Origin: Verrucomicrobiota bacterium
GTDB lineage: Bacteria > Verrucomicrobiota > Verrucomicrobiia > Chthoniobacterales > UBA10450
Reading direction: 5' to 3'
DNA: 63,749 bases
Assembly (NCBI GenBank): GCA_003218375.1
Contig: QHNH01000026.1
Span: 2,840 to 66,588 of the forward strand
The translations under genes were made by a program, and so were the position numbers. Under the pieces are notes generated by a model. The model was given only the letters and a program-made list of their open reading frames with translations. It did not search any database and was not told where the DNA came from. This document shows, piece after piece, positions 36,444-44,905 of this stretch. Position 1 is the first letter of the stretch; each line of letters begins with the position of its first letter.

Positions 36444-39400
36444 ATGCATCTCCATTCGCTCGAACTCGTCGGATTCAAATCGTTTGCGGACAAAACCACC
36501 TTCGAATTCCACGAAGGCGTCACCGCCATCGTGGGGCCTAACGGCTGCGGGAAATCGAATGTGCTCGACGCTGTTCGCTGGGTGCTCGGCGAACAATCGG
36601 CCAAGGCGCTGCGCGGCGGCGAAATGGCGGACGTTATTTTCAACGGGACCGATTCACGTAAGCCGGTCGGCTTCGGCGAAGTCTCACTGACGTTCACGAA
36701 TTGCGGGAGCGAGCTGGGCGTGGACTGGCACGATGTGCGCGTGACCCGGCGCGTGTATCGCGACGGCAACTCGGAATATTTGCTGAACAAAACGCCGTGC
36801 CGGTTGCGCGATATCCAGGCGCTCTTTGCCGACACTGGCGTGGGCCGCACCGCTTACTCGATCATGGAGCAGGGCAAGATCGATCTGATCTTGAGCTCGC
36901 GACCGGAAGATCGGCGGGCCGTTTTCGAAGAAGCCGCGGGGATCACGAAATTCAAAACGCAAAAGAAAGAAGCGCTGCGCAAACTCGAAGCGACCGAAGC
37001 GAATCTTCTTCGCATCGGCGACATCATTAAGGAAGTGAAGCGGCAGATCGGATCGCTGCAACGCCAGGCGGGAAAGGCGCGGCGCTACCAGGCGTTGCAT
37101 GCGGACCTGCAGGTGCTCGACACCCATCATTCGCGGCGCCAGCTGGACAGGCTCGAGGCGGAAGCCGAACACGCGCGAACCGAAATGGGTCGCTTGCACG
37201 ACGCGGAACAGGAAGCGCACGCCAAAATTGAGGCGAGCGAAAATGATTTGGCCGCGAAACGCCGCAGCCTCGATCAAGTGGACGGCGAGATCGGCGATGC
37301 GCGCGCGGAAGTGCAGCGTTTGCAAAGTGAGATGGCGGGACTCCGGAACCAAATCGATTTCAACCGGCAACGCGCCCAGGAAATCGGCGAGCTGATCGAA
37401 CGTTACGCGAGCGATATCGCGGCTGCCGAAGCGAAGCGGAGCGAGCAGGCCACCCAGCTTCAGGAAGCCGATGCGCTGATCGCGCGCACCAATCAGCTGC
37501 TGGTTTCGAAGGAACAGGAAGTCGAACAATTGACCGAGGCGCTGCACGCCGCGCGCGCTGAACGCTCGCAAAAGGAAGACGAGCTCCAGGCTTTACAGAC
37601 GTCGCTCTCGAAGCTTGAAAGTCGGATCGCCAGCCTCCAGACCGATTTAAGCGGAATGTCGGCGCGGCGGGACGCGACCACGGCGCGCGTCGCAGAACTA
37701 ACGAATCTGGTCAGTGGGGCGACGCGCGATCTGGCGACCGCGCGCGCGAATCTTAGTGCCGCGCGCGCCGCCATGGAAACGGAACGACAGACCGCGCAGC
37801 AGCGGAAGGAAACGTTGCACCAGGCGGAGGAACGCCTGCAGCAGAATCAAGCGGCGGTCGCGGCGGCGGAAAAAGAAATCGGACGTCTGGAGCGGACGAT
37901 CGCGGAAAAACAGGCGCGTCTCGAGGTCTTGCGTCAGATGACCGAAGAGGGCCACGGTCTGGAAAAAGGTTCGCAGGCGGTCTTGAAAGGTCTCGACGAT
38001 CCGGAACGCATCCGACCGGCGATCGCCGGCGCGCTCGTCGCCAGCTTGAACGTGGAACGAGAGTTCGTCCCGGCTCTGGAAGCCGCACTCGGCCGAAACA
38101 TGCATGCGGTCGTTTTACGCTCACCGGATCTGGCGGCCGACATTTTCCAGAAACTCGCGGACCAGAAATTGGGACAGGCCGCGCTCGCCATCGCCGGGCT
38201 TTCCGCGACGACGGGCGAGAGCGCTACCTCTCCTCTTCCGCAGGGCGCAATCGCGTGGGCGGTGAACAAGGTGGAGGCGCCGGCGGAACTCGCGCCACTT
38301 ATTAAAAATCTTCTGCGCGAAGTGGCGGTTGTTTCCGATCTTGCCACCGGCTTGAAACTGAAACAGGCGGCGCGCAATCTTGCGTTTGCGACGCTCGGCG
38401 GTGAGTTCATCTCCGCGGAAGGAATTATTTTCGGTGGAGGGGTCAACGCCGCCACCGATTCCATGCTCGGACGGAAAGCGATCATCACCGGCCTCGATCA
38501 GGAAGCGCAGGCACTCGAAACAGAAAGAGCCGGGGCGATCCTCGCGCGCGATCAAGCGAAAGAGCAGGTCCTGTCCGCGGAGGCGGCTGTCGCGGAAGCG
38601 CGCCGAAGCCATGAGAGCGCGCACGAAAAATCGTCCCAAACCGGCGTCGAGATTCTTTCAGCCGAACGCGCCGTGGCCGACGAAGAACGGAAACTGGCGC
38701 AGCTCGAAACGGAGAAGAGTACGCTCGAGCAGCAAGTCCGGAACGCCGACGATCGGATCGCGGAGATCGACCGCGAGCTTCAGGCAGATCGCAAGAACCT
38801 GGAGAACGAGCAGGGTCTCCAAATCGCGGCGGAAAAAACACGGGACAACGCGCGTTTGCGAGAGGAAGAAGCGGCGGAAAAACTCAATGAGCTTCGCCTC
38901 GCCGTGGCGACGGAACGGCAGCGCCACGAAAGTTTGATCCATCATCGGGAGCCGATGGCGGCGCGCGAAGCGGAGTTGGCCGATCTCGTCGCCGCGCGAA
39001 ATGGCGATATCGCGACCTATCAAGACCGGCTCGCCCGGCAGGCCCGCGAATCAGAGCAGGCCGAGGCCAGGATCCAATCGCACGCGTCGGAATTGGAGTC
39101 GGCCGAGCAAAATGCGGCTACGCTCGCGGAACAACGAAGCGCCCGACTCGCGGTCGTGACCGAGCAGGAAACCCGGCTGCGGGCTTTGCGAAATTCTCTA
39201 AATGATCTGCGCGACTCGCGCGGCAAGGAGGAAGTCCGCCAGACGCAGTTGCAATTGCGGATCGAGAATCTGGTCGAACACGTGACGCGCCGATATCAAG
39301 TCGATCTGCGCGAGTTCGCCGCCGACACGTTCGCCTTCCAGAAAACCTTAAGCGTGATCACGAAGCGACGCGGTGGATCGAGCGCTCCGCCGCTCGATGT

Positions 39401-40241
39401 TAATAATGGCGGCGAAGCCGCGACCACCGAAGCATCGTCCGCGGAGCGGCCGATCCACCAAACCGAAAGCCTCGAGCAAATCATCGCCGAGCTAACGCGC
39501 CAGCTCGATAACATGGGGCCGGTGAATCTCGATGCCGTCCATGAGTACGATGAGCTGGAAGAGCGCTACCGTTTTCTGGAGACGCAAAACAACGATTTGA
39601 CCGCGGCGCGCCGGGAAGTGCTCGACGTAATCGCCCGGATCAACAGCACCACCCAAAAACTTTTCGCCGAAACGTTCGCGCAGGTGCGGATCAATTTTGG
39701 TGAGATGTTCGCGGAAATGTTCGGCGGCGGTCGCGCCGATCTTTCGCTTCAGGATGAAAACGATCCGCTCAATTGCGGCATTGAGATCACCGCCAAACCG
39801 CCGGGGAAACAACTCCAAAGCGTTTCACTTCTTTCCGGCGGCGAACGGACGATGACGGCGGTCGCGTTGCTTTTCGCGATCTACATGGTGCGGCCGAGCC
39901 CGTTCTGCATCCTCGATGAAATGGACGCGCCGCTGGACGAGAGCAACATCAACCGTTTCATCAAGGTGCTGGAACGTTTCGTTTCGCAAAGCCAGTTCAT
40001 CATCATCACCCACAACAAGCGCACGATCGCAAAGGCGGACATCCTCTACGGCGTGACCATGGAAGAACGCGGTGTGAGCAAACTCGTCGGGATGAAATTG
40101 GCGGCCGAAAAAGGCAGCGACGGCGAACTGCGGCGGACTTCGTCGAACGGAAACGGCTCGGCGGTCCACGAAAAGCCGCGCCAGGGCCAGTTCGCCATCG
40201 CCGGCGAAGCCGAAGAACATCGGCGAACAGCGCACCGATAA
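36444..40241 (+). CDS. smc: Chromosome segregation protein SMC
   Basis: The 1265-residue ATPase has Walker A GPNGCGKSNVLDAVRW (31-46), the N-terminal SRPEDRRAVFEEAAGI block, two long coiled coils, a hinge around residues 520-680 (including the GG-rich GGEFISAEGIIFGGG) and the C-terminal head with LLSGGERTMTAVALLFA (about 1130) and CILDEMDAPLDESN. It compacts and segregates the chromosome with ScpA/B. Residues 977-1006 are encoded by an R2 palindrome read in frame, just before the LEQIIAELTRQLDNMGPVNL segment at the head end of the coiled coil. It ends 6 bp before an R3 repeat. Confidence 0.95.
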   Translation: MHLHSLELVGFKSFADKTTFEFHEGVTAIVGPNGCGKSNVLDAVRWVLGEQSAKALRGGEMADVIFNGTDSRKPVGFGEVSLTFTNCGSELGVDWHDVRVTRRVYRDGNSEYLLNKTPCRLRDIQALFADTGVGRTAYSIMEQGKIDLILSSRPEDRRAVFEEAAGITKFKTQKKEALRKLEATEANLLRIGDIIKEVKRQIGSLQRQAGKARRYQALHADLQVLDTHHSRRQLDRLEAEAEHARTEMGRLHDAEQEAHAKIEASENDLAAKRRSLDQVDGEIGDARAEVQRLQSEMAGLRNQIDFNRQRAQEIGELIERYASDIAAAEAKRSEQATQLQEADALIARTNQLLVSKEQEVEQLTEALHAARAERSQKEDELQALQTSLSKLESRIASLQTDLSGMSARRDATTARVAELTNLVSGATRDLATARANLSAARAAMETERQTAQQRKETLHQAEERLQQNQAAVAAAEKEIGRLERTIAEKQARLEVLRQMTEEGHGLEKGSQAVLKGLDDPERIRPAIAGALVASLNVEREFVPALEAALGRNMHAVVLRSPDLAADIFQKLADQKLGQAALAIAGLSATTGESATSPLPQGAIAWAVNKVEAPAELAPLIKNLLREVAVVSDLATGLKLKQAARNLAFATLGGEFISAEGIIFGGGVNAATDSMLGRKAIITGLDQEAQALETERAGAILARDQAKEQVLSAEAAVAEARRSHESAHEKSSQTGVEILSAERAVADEERKLAQLETEKSTLEQQVRNADDRIAEIDRELQADRKNLENEQGLQIAAEKTRDNARLREEEAAEKLNELRLAVATERQRHESLIHHREPMAAREAELADLVAARNGDIATYQDRLARQARESEQAEARIQSHASELESAEQNAATLAEQRSARLAVVTEQETRLRALRNSLNDLRDSRGKEEVRQTQLQLRIENLVEHVTRRYQVDLREFAADTFAFQKTLSVITKRRGGSSAPPLDVNNGGEAATTEASSAERPIHQTESLEQIIAELTRQLDNMGPVNLDAVHEYDELEERYRFLETQNNDLTAARREVLDVIARINSTTQKLFAETFAQVRINFGEMFAEMFGGGRADLSLQDENDPLNCGIEITAKPPGKQLQSVSLLSGGERTMTAVALLFAIYMVRPSPFCILDEMDAPLDESNINRFIKVLERFVSQSQFIIITHNKRTIAKADILYGVTMEERGVSKLVGMKLAAEKGSDGELRRTSSNGNGSAVHEKPRQGQFAIAGEAEEHRRTAHR
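39372..39459. repeat. R2-family palindromic element inserted in frame within smc
   Basis: The 88-bp segment begins GGTGGATCGAGCGC and ends GAGCGGCCGATCCACC. Its first about 30 bases are identical to the intergenic copy at 11714-11801, which is also 88 bp. It is read as residues 977-1006 (G-G-S-S-A-P-P-L at the start), rich in Gly, Ser, Ala and Pro and unlike the flanking coiled coil. Confidence 0.9.
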
Positions 40242-40246
40242 GCGCT

Positions 40247-40327
40247 CGGAGGGACGTGCTTCCGCACGTCCCATTACTTTGCCTCGCCCGCGATATGAAG
40301 TGGGACGTGCAGAAGCACGTCCCTCCG
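40247..40327. repeat. R3-family palindromic repeat after smc
   Basis: CGGAGGGACGTGCTTC at the left and GAAGCACGTCCCTCCG at the right are inverted ends; an internal GGGACGTGC copy adds to the fold. It shares its left end with the 8283-8332 repeat. It starts 5 bp after the smc stop. Confidence 0.82.
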
Positions 40328-40379
40328 CATTGGGAAAAAACACTTTGCGCGGCTTTCGGCTCAATGGCTAAATCGGGAG

Positions 40380-41414
40380 ATGCTTCAAACGGCGGAACGC
40401 GGCGCGTCCACTTCGAAAAATGCGCCGCACGAGAAATATCTCAAGGCGTTCCGCATCATGTTCCAGACGCGCATTTTTGAGGAAAAACTCGCGAGCCTTT
40501 ATCGCGGCGGTTTGATTACCGGGGGCGTTTACCTTGGAAAGGGCCAGGAAGCGGTGAGCGTCGCCTGCGGCCTCTTCCTGCAAAAAGGCGACGTTTTCGC
40601 ACCGCTCATTCGCGACCAGGCCGGGCGCTCCGCTTTCGGTGAACCGCTGGTCGATGTGGCGCGCACTTATCTCGGCTCGCGAAGTGGACCGATGCGGGGG
40701 CGCGATGGGAATATTCATCGCGGTTGCCCGAAGGCGGGACAGCTCGCGATGATCAGCCATCTCGGCGCGATGGTTTCGGTCGTTGTCGGCAAATTGCTGG
40801 CGAAGCGGATGAAGGGCGAGAAAGGTTTTATTGGCCTAACGACCATCGGCGAAGGCGGCATGCAAACCGGCGCCACCCACGAAGGGATGAATATCGCCGC
40901 GGTCGAGCGCGTGCCGCTGGTCATCGTCGCGACGAACAATCATTACGCCTACTCCACGCCTAACGACCGCCAGTTTGCGTGTGCGGATCTGGTCGATCGC
41001 GCGAAGGGCTACGGTTACGAAGGCAGCTCGGTCGACGGCACCGACCTCGCGCAATGCCTCGAAGTTATCAGCGCCGCGGTTAAGCACGCGCGTGCTGGCC
41101 GTCCACCGCAGCTCGTCGTCGCGTCGACTCTGCGTCTCGCCGGCCATGGTGAGCATGACGACGCGAGCTACGTGACCGAAGATATCAAGCGCGAGTCGTT
41201 CGCCCAGGATGCGCTGCAACGCACTGAGCAGTTCATTCTCGAACACGAACTCGTCGATCGGGAAGGTTTGCAGCAAATGCGGGCCGAGCTTGCCGCTGAA
41301 GTTGACGAGGCCGTCGCGACCGCGCAGCAGGAAGAGGCGCCAGTTGGCAGCGAAGAAGATTGGTGCGCGGTCTCGACGCGAGAACTGGCCGACGAGCCGA
41401 CGCTCGCGGAATGA
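40380..41414 (+). CDS. pdhA: 2-oxoacid (probably pyruvate) dehydrogenase E1 alpha subunit
   Basis: The 344-residue protein has the E1 alpha layout: the FRIMFQTRIFEEKLASLYR N-terminus, GGVYLGKGQEAVSV, the thiamine diphosphate motif GEGGMQTGATHEGMNIAAV leading to VIVATNNHYAYSTP, and RLAGHGEHDDASYV (the H-S/G-x-x-D/H-DD phosphorylation-loop equivalent). It is followed by E1 beta and E2, so it forms the alpha2beta2 decarboxylase of a dehydrogenase complex. Pyruvate is the likely substrate, but a branched-chain complex cannot be ruled out. Its TGA stop lies in the first unit of a 7-bp-periodic array. Confidence 0.88.
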   Translation: MLQTAERGASTSKNAPHEKYLKAFRIMFQTRIFEEKLASLYRGGLITGGVYLGKGQEAVSVACGLFLQKGDVFAPLIRDQAGRSAFGEPLVDVARTYLGSRSGPMRGRDGNIHRGCPKAGQLAMISHLGAMVSVVVGKLLAKRMKGEKGFIGLTTIGEGGMQTGATHEGMNIAAVERVPLVIVATNNHYAYSTPNDRQFACADLVDRAKGYGYEGSSVDGTDLAQCLEVISAAVKHARAGRPPQLVVASTLRLAGHGEHDDASYVTEDIKRESFAQDALQRTEQFILEHELVDREGLQQMRAELAAEVDEAVATAQQEEAPVGSEEDWCAVSTRELADEPTLAE

Positions 41415-41521
41415 CGAAATCCGAATGATGAATGTCGAAACAATGACGAAGCCCGAATGTCGAAACCAAAGCGCGGAGCGCAGCCGTTCGCTCTTCGTCA
41501 TTCGTCATTGGTCATTCGTCA
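41411..41521. repeat. Inverted pair of 7-bp-periodic arrays between E1 alpha and E1 beta
   Basis: Left arm: ATGACGA, AATCCGA, ATGATGA, ATGTCGA, AACAATG, ACGAAGC, CCGAATG, TCGAAAC (41411-41466). Right arm: TTCGTCA, TTCGTCA, TTGGTCA, TTCGTCA (41494-41521), complementary to the TGACGAA words of the left. The pdhA stop is inside the first left unit, and the pdhB start is 11 bp after the right arm. Confidence 0.88.
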
Positions 41522-41531
41522 TTTTCCCCTC

Positions 41532-42500
41532 ATGAGCGTCACGTACCTCGAAGCGATCCGCGAGGCGCAGGCGAAACTCTTGCGCGATGACGACCGCGTC
41601 TTCATTTACGGCCAGGACATCGCCGGAAAATTCGGTGGCGCGTTCAAAGCCACAAAAGGCCTGGCGGAACAATTTCCCGGGCGCGTCCTGAACACGCCGA
41701 TCAGCGAAGACGCCATGGTCGGGACGGCGATCGGCGCGGCGATGGAAGGAATGCGGCCGATCGTGGAGATGCAGTTCGCCGATTTCTCCAGTGTCGCGCT
41801 CAACCAGATCCTCAACAACGCCGGGACGCAGTATTGGCGCACCCAGACTCCCTGCCCGATCACCGTGCGCCTGCCCTCAGGCGGAACAAAAGGCAGCGGC
41901 CCCTTCCACAGCCAGAGCATGGAAGGGATTTACTCGCATTACCCCGGGCTGGTCGTGCTCACGCCCGCGACGGTCGAAGATGCCTACACGATGCTGATCG
42001 ACGCGGTCGCGATCGACGACCCCGTCATCTACTGCGAGCACAAATATCTTTATTACCACCTCAAGGCCGACGCGCTCCCGACGGAGAAATTGCCGATCGG
42101 GAAAGCCCGAGTCGTTAGGCCGGGCCGCGATCTCAGCATCGTGACCAATAGCGCGATGGTCCATGAAGCGCTTGCCGTCGCGCAGCAATTCCGCGCCGAG
42201 GGCATCGAGCTCGAGGTGGTCGATCTGCGCAGCGTGAAGCCGCTCGATACCGCCACGGTGCTCGCGTCGGTCGCGCGGACCGGGCGATTGCTATGTGTCG
42301 GCGAAGCGTTCCCGTGGGGCGGCGTGACGGCGGAAGTGATCGCGCGCGTCGCAACCGAAGGATTCCATCTCCTCGATGCCGCACCGGCGCGGATCAACGC
42401 CAAAGACACCCCGATTCCTTATCACCCGAATCTTTGGAGCGAGCATCGGCCCAACGCGAAAACGATCGCGGCCAAAGTGCGCCAGGTTCTCGCCGAATAA
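41532..42500 (+). CDS. pdhB: 2-oxoacid (probably pyruvate) dehydrogenase E1 beta subunit
   Basis: The 322-residue subunit starts MSVTYLEAIREAQ and has FNTPISEDAMVGTAIGAAMEG-like family wording (here LNTPISEDAMVGTAIGAA), PIVEMQFADFSSVALNQI, GPFHSQSMEGIYSHYPGL and LEVVDLRSVKPLDTATVLASV with the transketolase C-terminal fold. It binds the thiamine diphosphate pyrimidine end with E1 alpha. The open frame extends upstream through the repeat array, but the family start is the ATG at 41532. The E2 gene follows after 2 bp. Confidence 0.92.
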   Translation: MSVTYLEAIREAQAKLLRDDDRVFIYGQDIAGKFGGAFKATKGLAEQFPGRVLNTPISEDAMVGTAIGAAMEGMRPIVEMQFADFSSVALNQILNNAGTQYWRTQTPCPITVRLPSGGTKGSGPFHSQSMEGIYSHYPGLVVLTPATVEDAYTMLIDAVAIDDPVIYCEHKYLYYHLKADALPTEKLPIGKARVVRPGRDLSIVTNSAMVHEALAVAQQFRAEGIELEVVDLRSVKPLDTATVLASVARTGRLLCVGEAFPWGGVTAEVIARVATEGFHLLDAAPARINAKDTPIPYHPNLWSEHRPNAKTIAAKVRQVLAE

Positions 42501-42502
42501 TT

Positions 42503-43774
42503 ATGCCACAAGTTCCAATCACCATGCCGCAGCTCGGCGAATCGATGGCCGAAGCCACAATCGTCGCGATCAAGGTCCAGCCGGGGGACAAGGTTTCCGC
42601 CGATCAGGAGATCATCGAGGTCGAGACCGACAAGGCCGTCATGGGTGTGACGACGCCGTGCGCCGGCGAGATCGCGAAGATCGATGCGGAGGTGAAAGGA
42701 ACTTACGCAGTCGGAGCGGTGCTCGGTTATGTCGAAGCGAGCGAGGCCGATGCGGCGCGTTTCCAGAAGCGCGCGCCGCAGTTACCGAAAGGCGATGTTG
42801 CCAAGGAAGTTCCGGGCCGCGAAGAGGAATCGGCGACAGCCGTGCGGACCCAAAACGGAAGCGGCTCGCATTTCCAAGTCGATGAAACCGCTCTGCCGCA
42901 GGTGGCGGCGGGTTCGCATTTCCAAGTCGATAAGGCGGGCGTGCTGCCTGTTCCTGCTGGCACCAAAGGCGCGGGCTATCTTTCGCCGCGGGTGCGTGCG
43001 CGTATGGCCGAGCTGCAATTGACCCAGGCCGACCTCGCGGGGATCGCCGGCAGCGGGAACGCGGGCCGGGTTACCATCAAAGATCTCGAGAAGTTCCTGG
43101 GCGGAATCGAAGGACAACCGGCGGAGAAACCGAGCGCGATTCGGACTGGCGTGGCGGATGCGATGCGCCGCAGTTGGACGCGCCCCCTCGCGACGGTTGG
43201 CCTTTCAGTTTGTCTCGATCCCATATTGCAGGACCGGGCGAAACGCGATCCCAAGCCGGGCCCCGCCCTCTACGCACTGCGCGCCCTCGCGCTCGCGCTC
43301 GCGGAGCAACCGAACGCCGCCGCGCGCCTGATTGGCGGACGCGCGATTCGCTCCGAATCGATCGACATCGGCGTCGCGGTGGAAGCGCAGGACGGCATCA
43401 TGGTTCCGGTGATCCGGAACGCCGACAAAACTTCGCTCGCCGACCTAACGAGTCGTTATACGGAGCTGGTCGATCTCGCCCGGCGCCGCCGGCTCACGGG
43501 TGATATGACTTCGGGTGGGATTGCTTCCATTTCGAACTTCGGCACCTTCGGCTTGGAATGGGGCACGCCGATTCCGTTGCCGGATCAAACGCTTTTGCTT
43601 GGGCTCGGCATGGGTAAAAAAGTTCCCGCGTGGGACGAAGGCAACGGCGCATTCGTTCCGCGGACGGAGGCGCAGGTCACGCTGAGCTTCGATCATCGCA
43701 GCCTCGATGGCGGCGGCGCCGGACGTTTGCTGAAGCGGATCGTCGAGCTGCTGGCCGATCCGGCGAAACTCTAA
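42503..43774 (+). CDS. pdhC: Dihydrolipoamide acyltransferase, E2 component
   Basis: The 423-residue E2 has one lipoyl domain with Lys44 in IEVETDKAVMGVT, a linker, a peripheral-subunit-binding domain (YLSPRVRARMAELQL through NAGRVTIKDLEKFL) and a catalytic domain ending QVTLSFDHRSLDGGGAG with the His. It passes acyl groups from E1 to CoA. The linker holds a 16-residue tandem repeat (GSHFQVDETALPQVAA and GSHFQVDKAGVLPVPA). The gene follows E1 beta directly. No E3 gene is in the window. An R4 repeat begins at the base after its stop. Confidence 0.92.
   Translation: MPQVPITMPQLGESMAEATIVAIKVQPGDKVSADQEIIEVETDKAVMGVTTPCAGEIAKIDAEVKGTYAVGAVLGYVEASEADAARFQKRAPQLPKGDVAKEVPGREEESATAVRTQNGSGSHFQVDETALPQVAAGSHFQVDKAGVLPVPAGTKGAGYLSPRVRARMAELQLTQADLAGIAGSGNAGRVTIKDLEKFLGGIEGQPAEKPSAIRTGVADAMRRSWTRPLATVGLSVCLDPILQDRAKRDPKPGPALYALRALALALAEQPNAAARLIGGRAIRSESIDIGVAVEAQDGIMVPVIRNADKTSLADLTSRYTELVDLARRRRLTGDMTSGGIASISNFGTFGLEWGTPIPLPDQTLLLGLGMGKKVPAWDEGNGAFVPRTEAQVTLSFDHRSLDGGGAGRLLKRIVELLADPAKL
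42866..42931 (+). repeat. 18-bp direct repeat in the E2 linker
   Basis: TCGCATTTCCAAGTCGAT occurs exactly at 42866-42883 and 42914-42931, 48 bp apart, encoding SHFQVD twice. It expands the flexible linker between the lipoyl and subunit-binding domains by 16 residues. Confidence 0.9.
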
Positions 43775-43832
43775 TGGAGGGACGGGCGCCGTCCGTCCCA
43801 TTATTCCCGGGACGACGGCGGTCGTCCCGCCA
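43775..43832. repeat. R4-family palindromic repeat after E2 gene
   Basis: It starts TGGAGGGACGGGCGCCGTCC and ends GGCGGTCGTCCCGCCA, with a CCCGGG centre. Inverted copy of the 29722-29769 element. It begins at the first base after the E2 stop. Confidence 0.8.
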
Positions 43833-43867
43833 AGTTGCAGTTATCGACGCGCAATCTAATTTGAAGC

Positions 43868-44422
43868 GTGATCTCGATCCCTGCTATCGACCTCAACATC
43901 ACGATGAAGGAACTGCTCGTGCAGTTCCCAGGCGCCCAGCGCGCGCTTTTTCGCAAGTACCATATCGGCGGTTGCAGCAGTTGCGGGTTCAGTCCGGAAG
44001 AAACGCTCGCCGGCGTTTGTGCGCGGAACGAGAACCTCGACGTCGGTGAAGTGATCGAACACATCACGACGAGCCACGAAGCCGACCAGGCGATGCAGAT
44101 CGAGCCGCGTGAACTCTCCGAGCGGATCGCGGCCGGACAACCCATTTACCTGCTCGACGTGCGCACCCGGGAAGAATGGGATGCAGTCAAGCTGCCGGGC
44201 GCGCATTTGTTCACGCAGGAGCTTATGCAGGAAATCCTGGGCAACGGATCGCGCGGCAACCTCCTCGTCATTTACGATCACACTGGCGTGCGCAGCATGG
44301 ACGCGGCCGCCTATTTTCAAGGGCACGGATTCGAGAACGTGAAGAGTCTCCGGGGCGGGATCGATGCCTGGAGCGCGGAAGTCGATCCGAAATTGCCGCG
44401 ATATCACGTCGAACAAACATGA
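43868..44422 (+). CDS. DUF1858-like/rhodanese-like fusion lacking the catalytic Cys
   Basis: The 184-residue protein starts at GTG 43868. Residues about 10-70 form a small helical domain with a Cys pair (KYHIGGCSSCGFSPEETLAG), similar to DUF1858-type modules. Residues about 85-180 are a rhodanese domain (PIYLLDVRTREEWDAVKLPGA, then GFENVKSLRGGIDAWS). At the active-site loop it reads LLVIYDHTGVRS, so the usual Cys is Asp and sulfurtransferase chemistry is not expected. Its stop overlaps the SufU/IscU-like start (ATGA), linking it to Fe-S cluster assembly, perhaps as a binding or regulatory protein. Confidence 0.8.
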   Translation: MISIPAIDLNITMKELLVQFPGAQRALFRKYHIGGCSSCGFSPEETLAGVCARNENLDVGEVIEHITTSHEADQAMQIEPRELSERIAAGQPIYLLDVRTREEWDAVKLPGAHLFTQELMQEILGNGSRGNLLVIYDHTGVRSMDAAAYFQGHGFENVKSLRGGIDAWSAEVDPKLPRYHVEQT

Positions 44423-44895
44423 ACGACGACCTCCAATCGCGGATCGAGGATGCGGTGAAGAACCCGCGCAACCTTGGCGAAATGAAAGACGCGGACGCGA
44501 TCGGGACGGTGGGGAGCGCAGATTGCGGCGACATGTTGCGAATGTGGGTAAAGTTCAAGGAAGAAGGCGGCCGCAAGGTGATCGATCGCGCCACGTTCCA
44601 GACCTTCGGTTGCCAGACCGCGATCGCGGTGGCGAGCGTAGCGACCGAGATGCTCGCCGGAAAAACCGTGGCGGAAGCGCAGTCGATGTCGGGCGAAGAA
44701 TTGGCCGCGCCGCTGGGACCGTTGCCGCCGGTGAAAATTCATTGCGCGCAACTCGTCGAAGGCGCGTTACGCTCAGCGCTATCCGGAGAAACCGTCTCCG
44801 AAAACAAGATGCCGCCGACGGGATCAACCCTTCTCGGTCAGCTAAACGCCGGGCAGTCCCCCGAGCGAAAAGTAAAAATCGTCCTCGACAATTAG
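44419..44895 (+). CDS. sufU: Fe-S cluster assembly scaffold (SufU/IscU/NifU-N type)
   Basis: The 158-residue protein has the three scaffold cysteines in SADCGDMLRMWVKF, FQTFGCQTAIAVASV and VKIHCAQLVEGALR, the NifU-N/IscU pattern on which a [2Fe-2S] cluster is built. It overlaps the rhodanese-like gene (ATGA) and lies 10 bp before sufT. IscU versus SufU cannot be settled by eye; the symbol follows its neighbour sufT. The cysteine desulfurase and sufBCD are not in the window. Confidence 0.85.
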   Translation: MNDDLQSRIEDAVKNPRNLGEMKDADAIGTVGSADCGDMLRMWVKFKEEGGRKVIDRATFQTFGCQTAIAVASVATEMLAGKTVAEAQSMSGEELAAPLGPLPPVKIHCAQLVEGALRSALSGETVSENKMPPTGSTLLGQLNAGQSPERKVKIVLDN

Positions 44896-44905
44896 AAGGC
44901 CAGCT

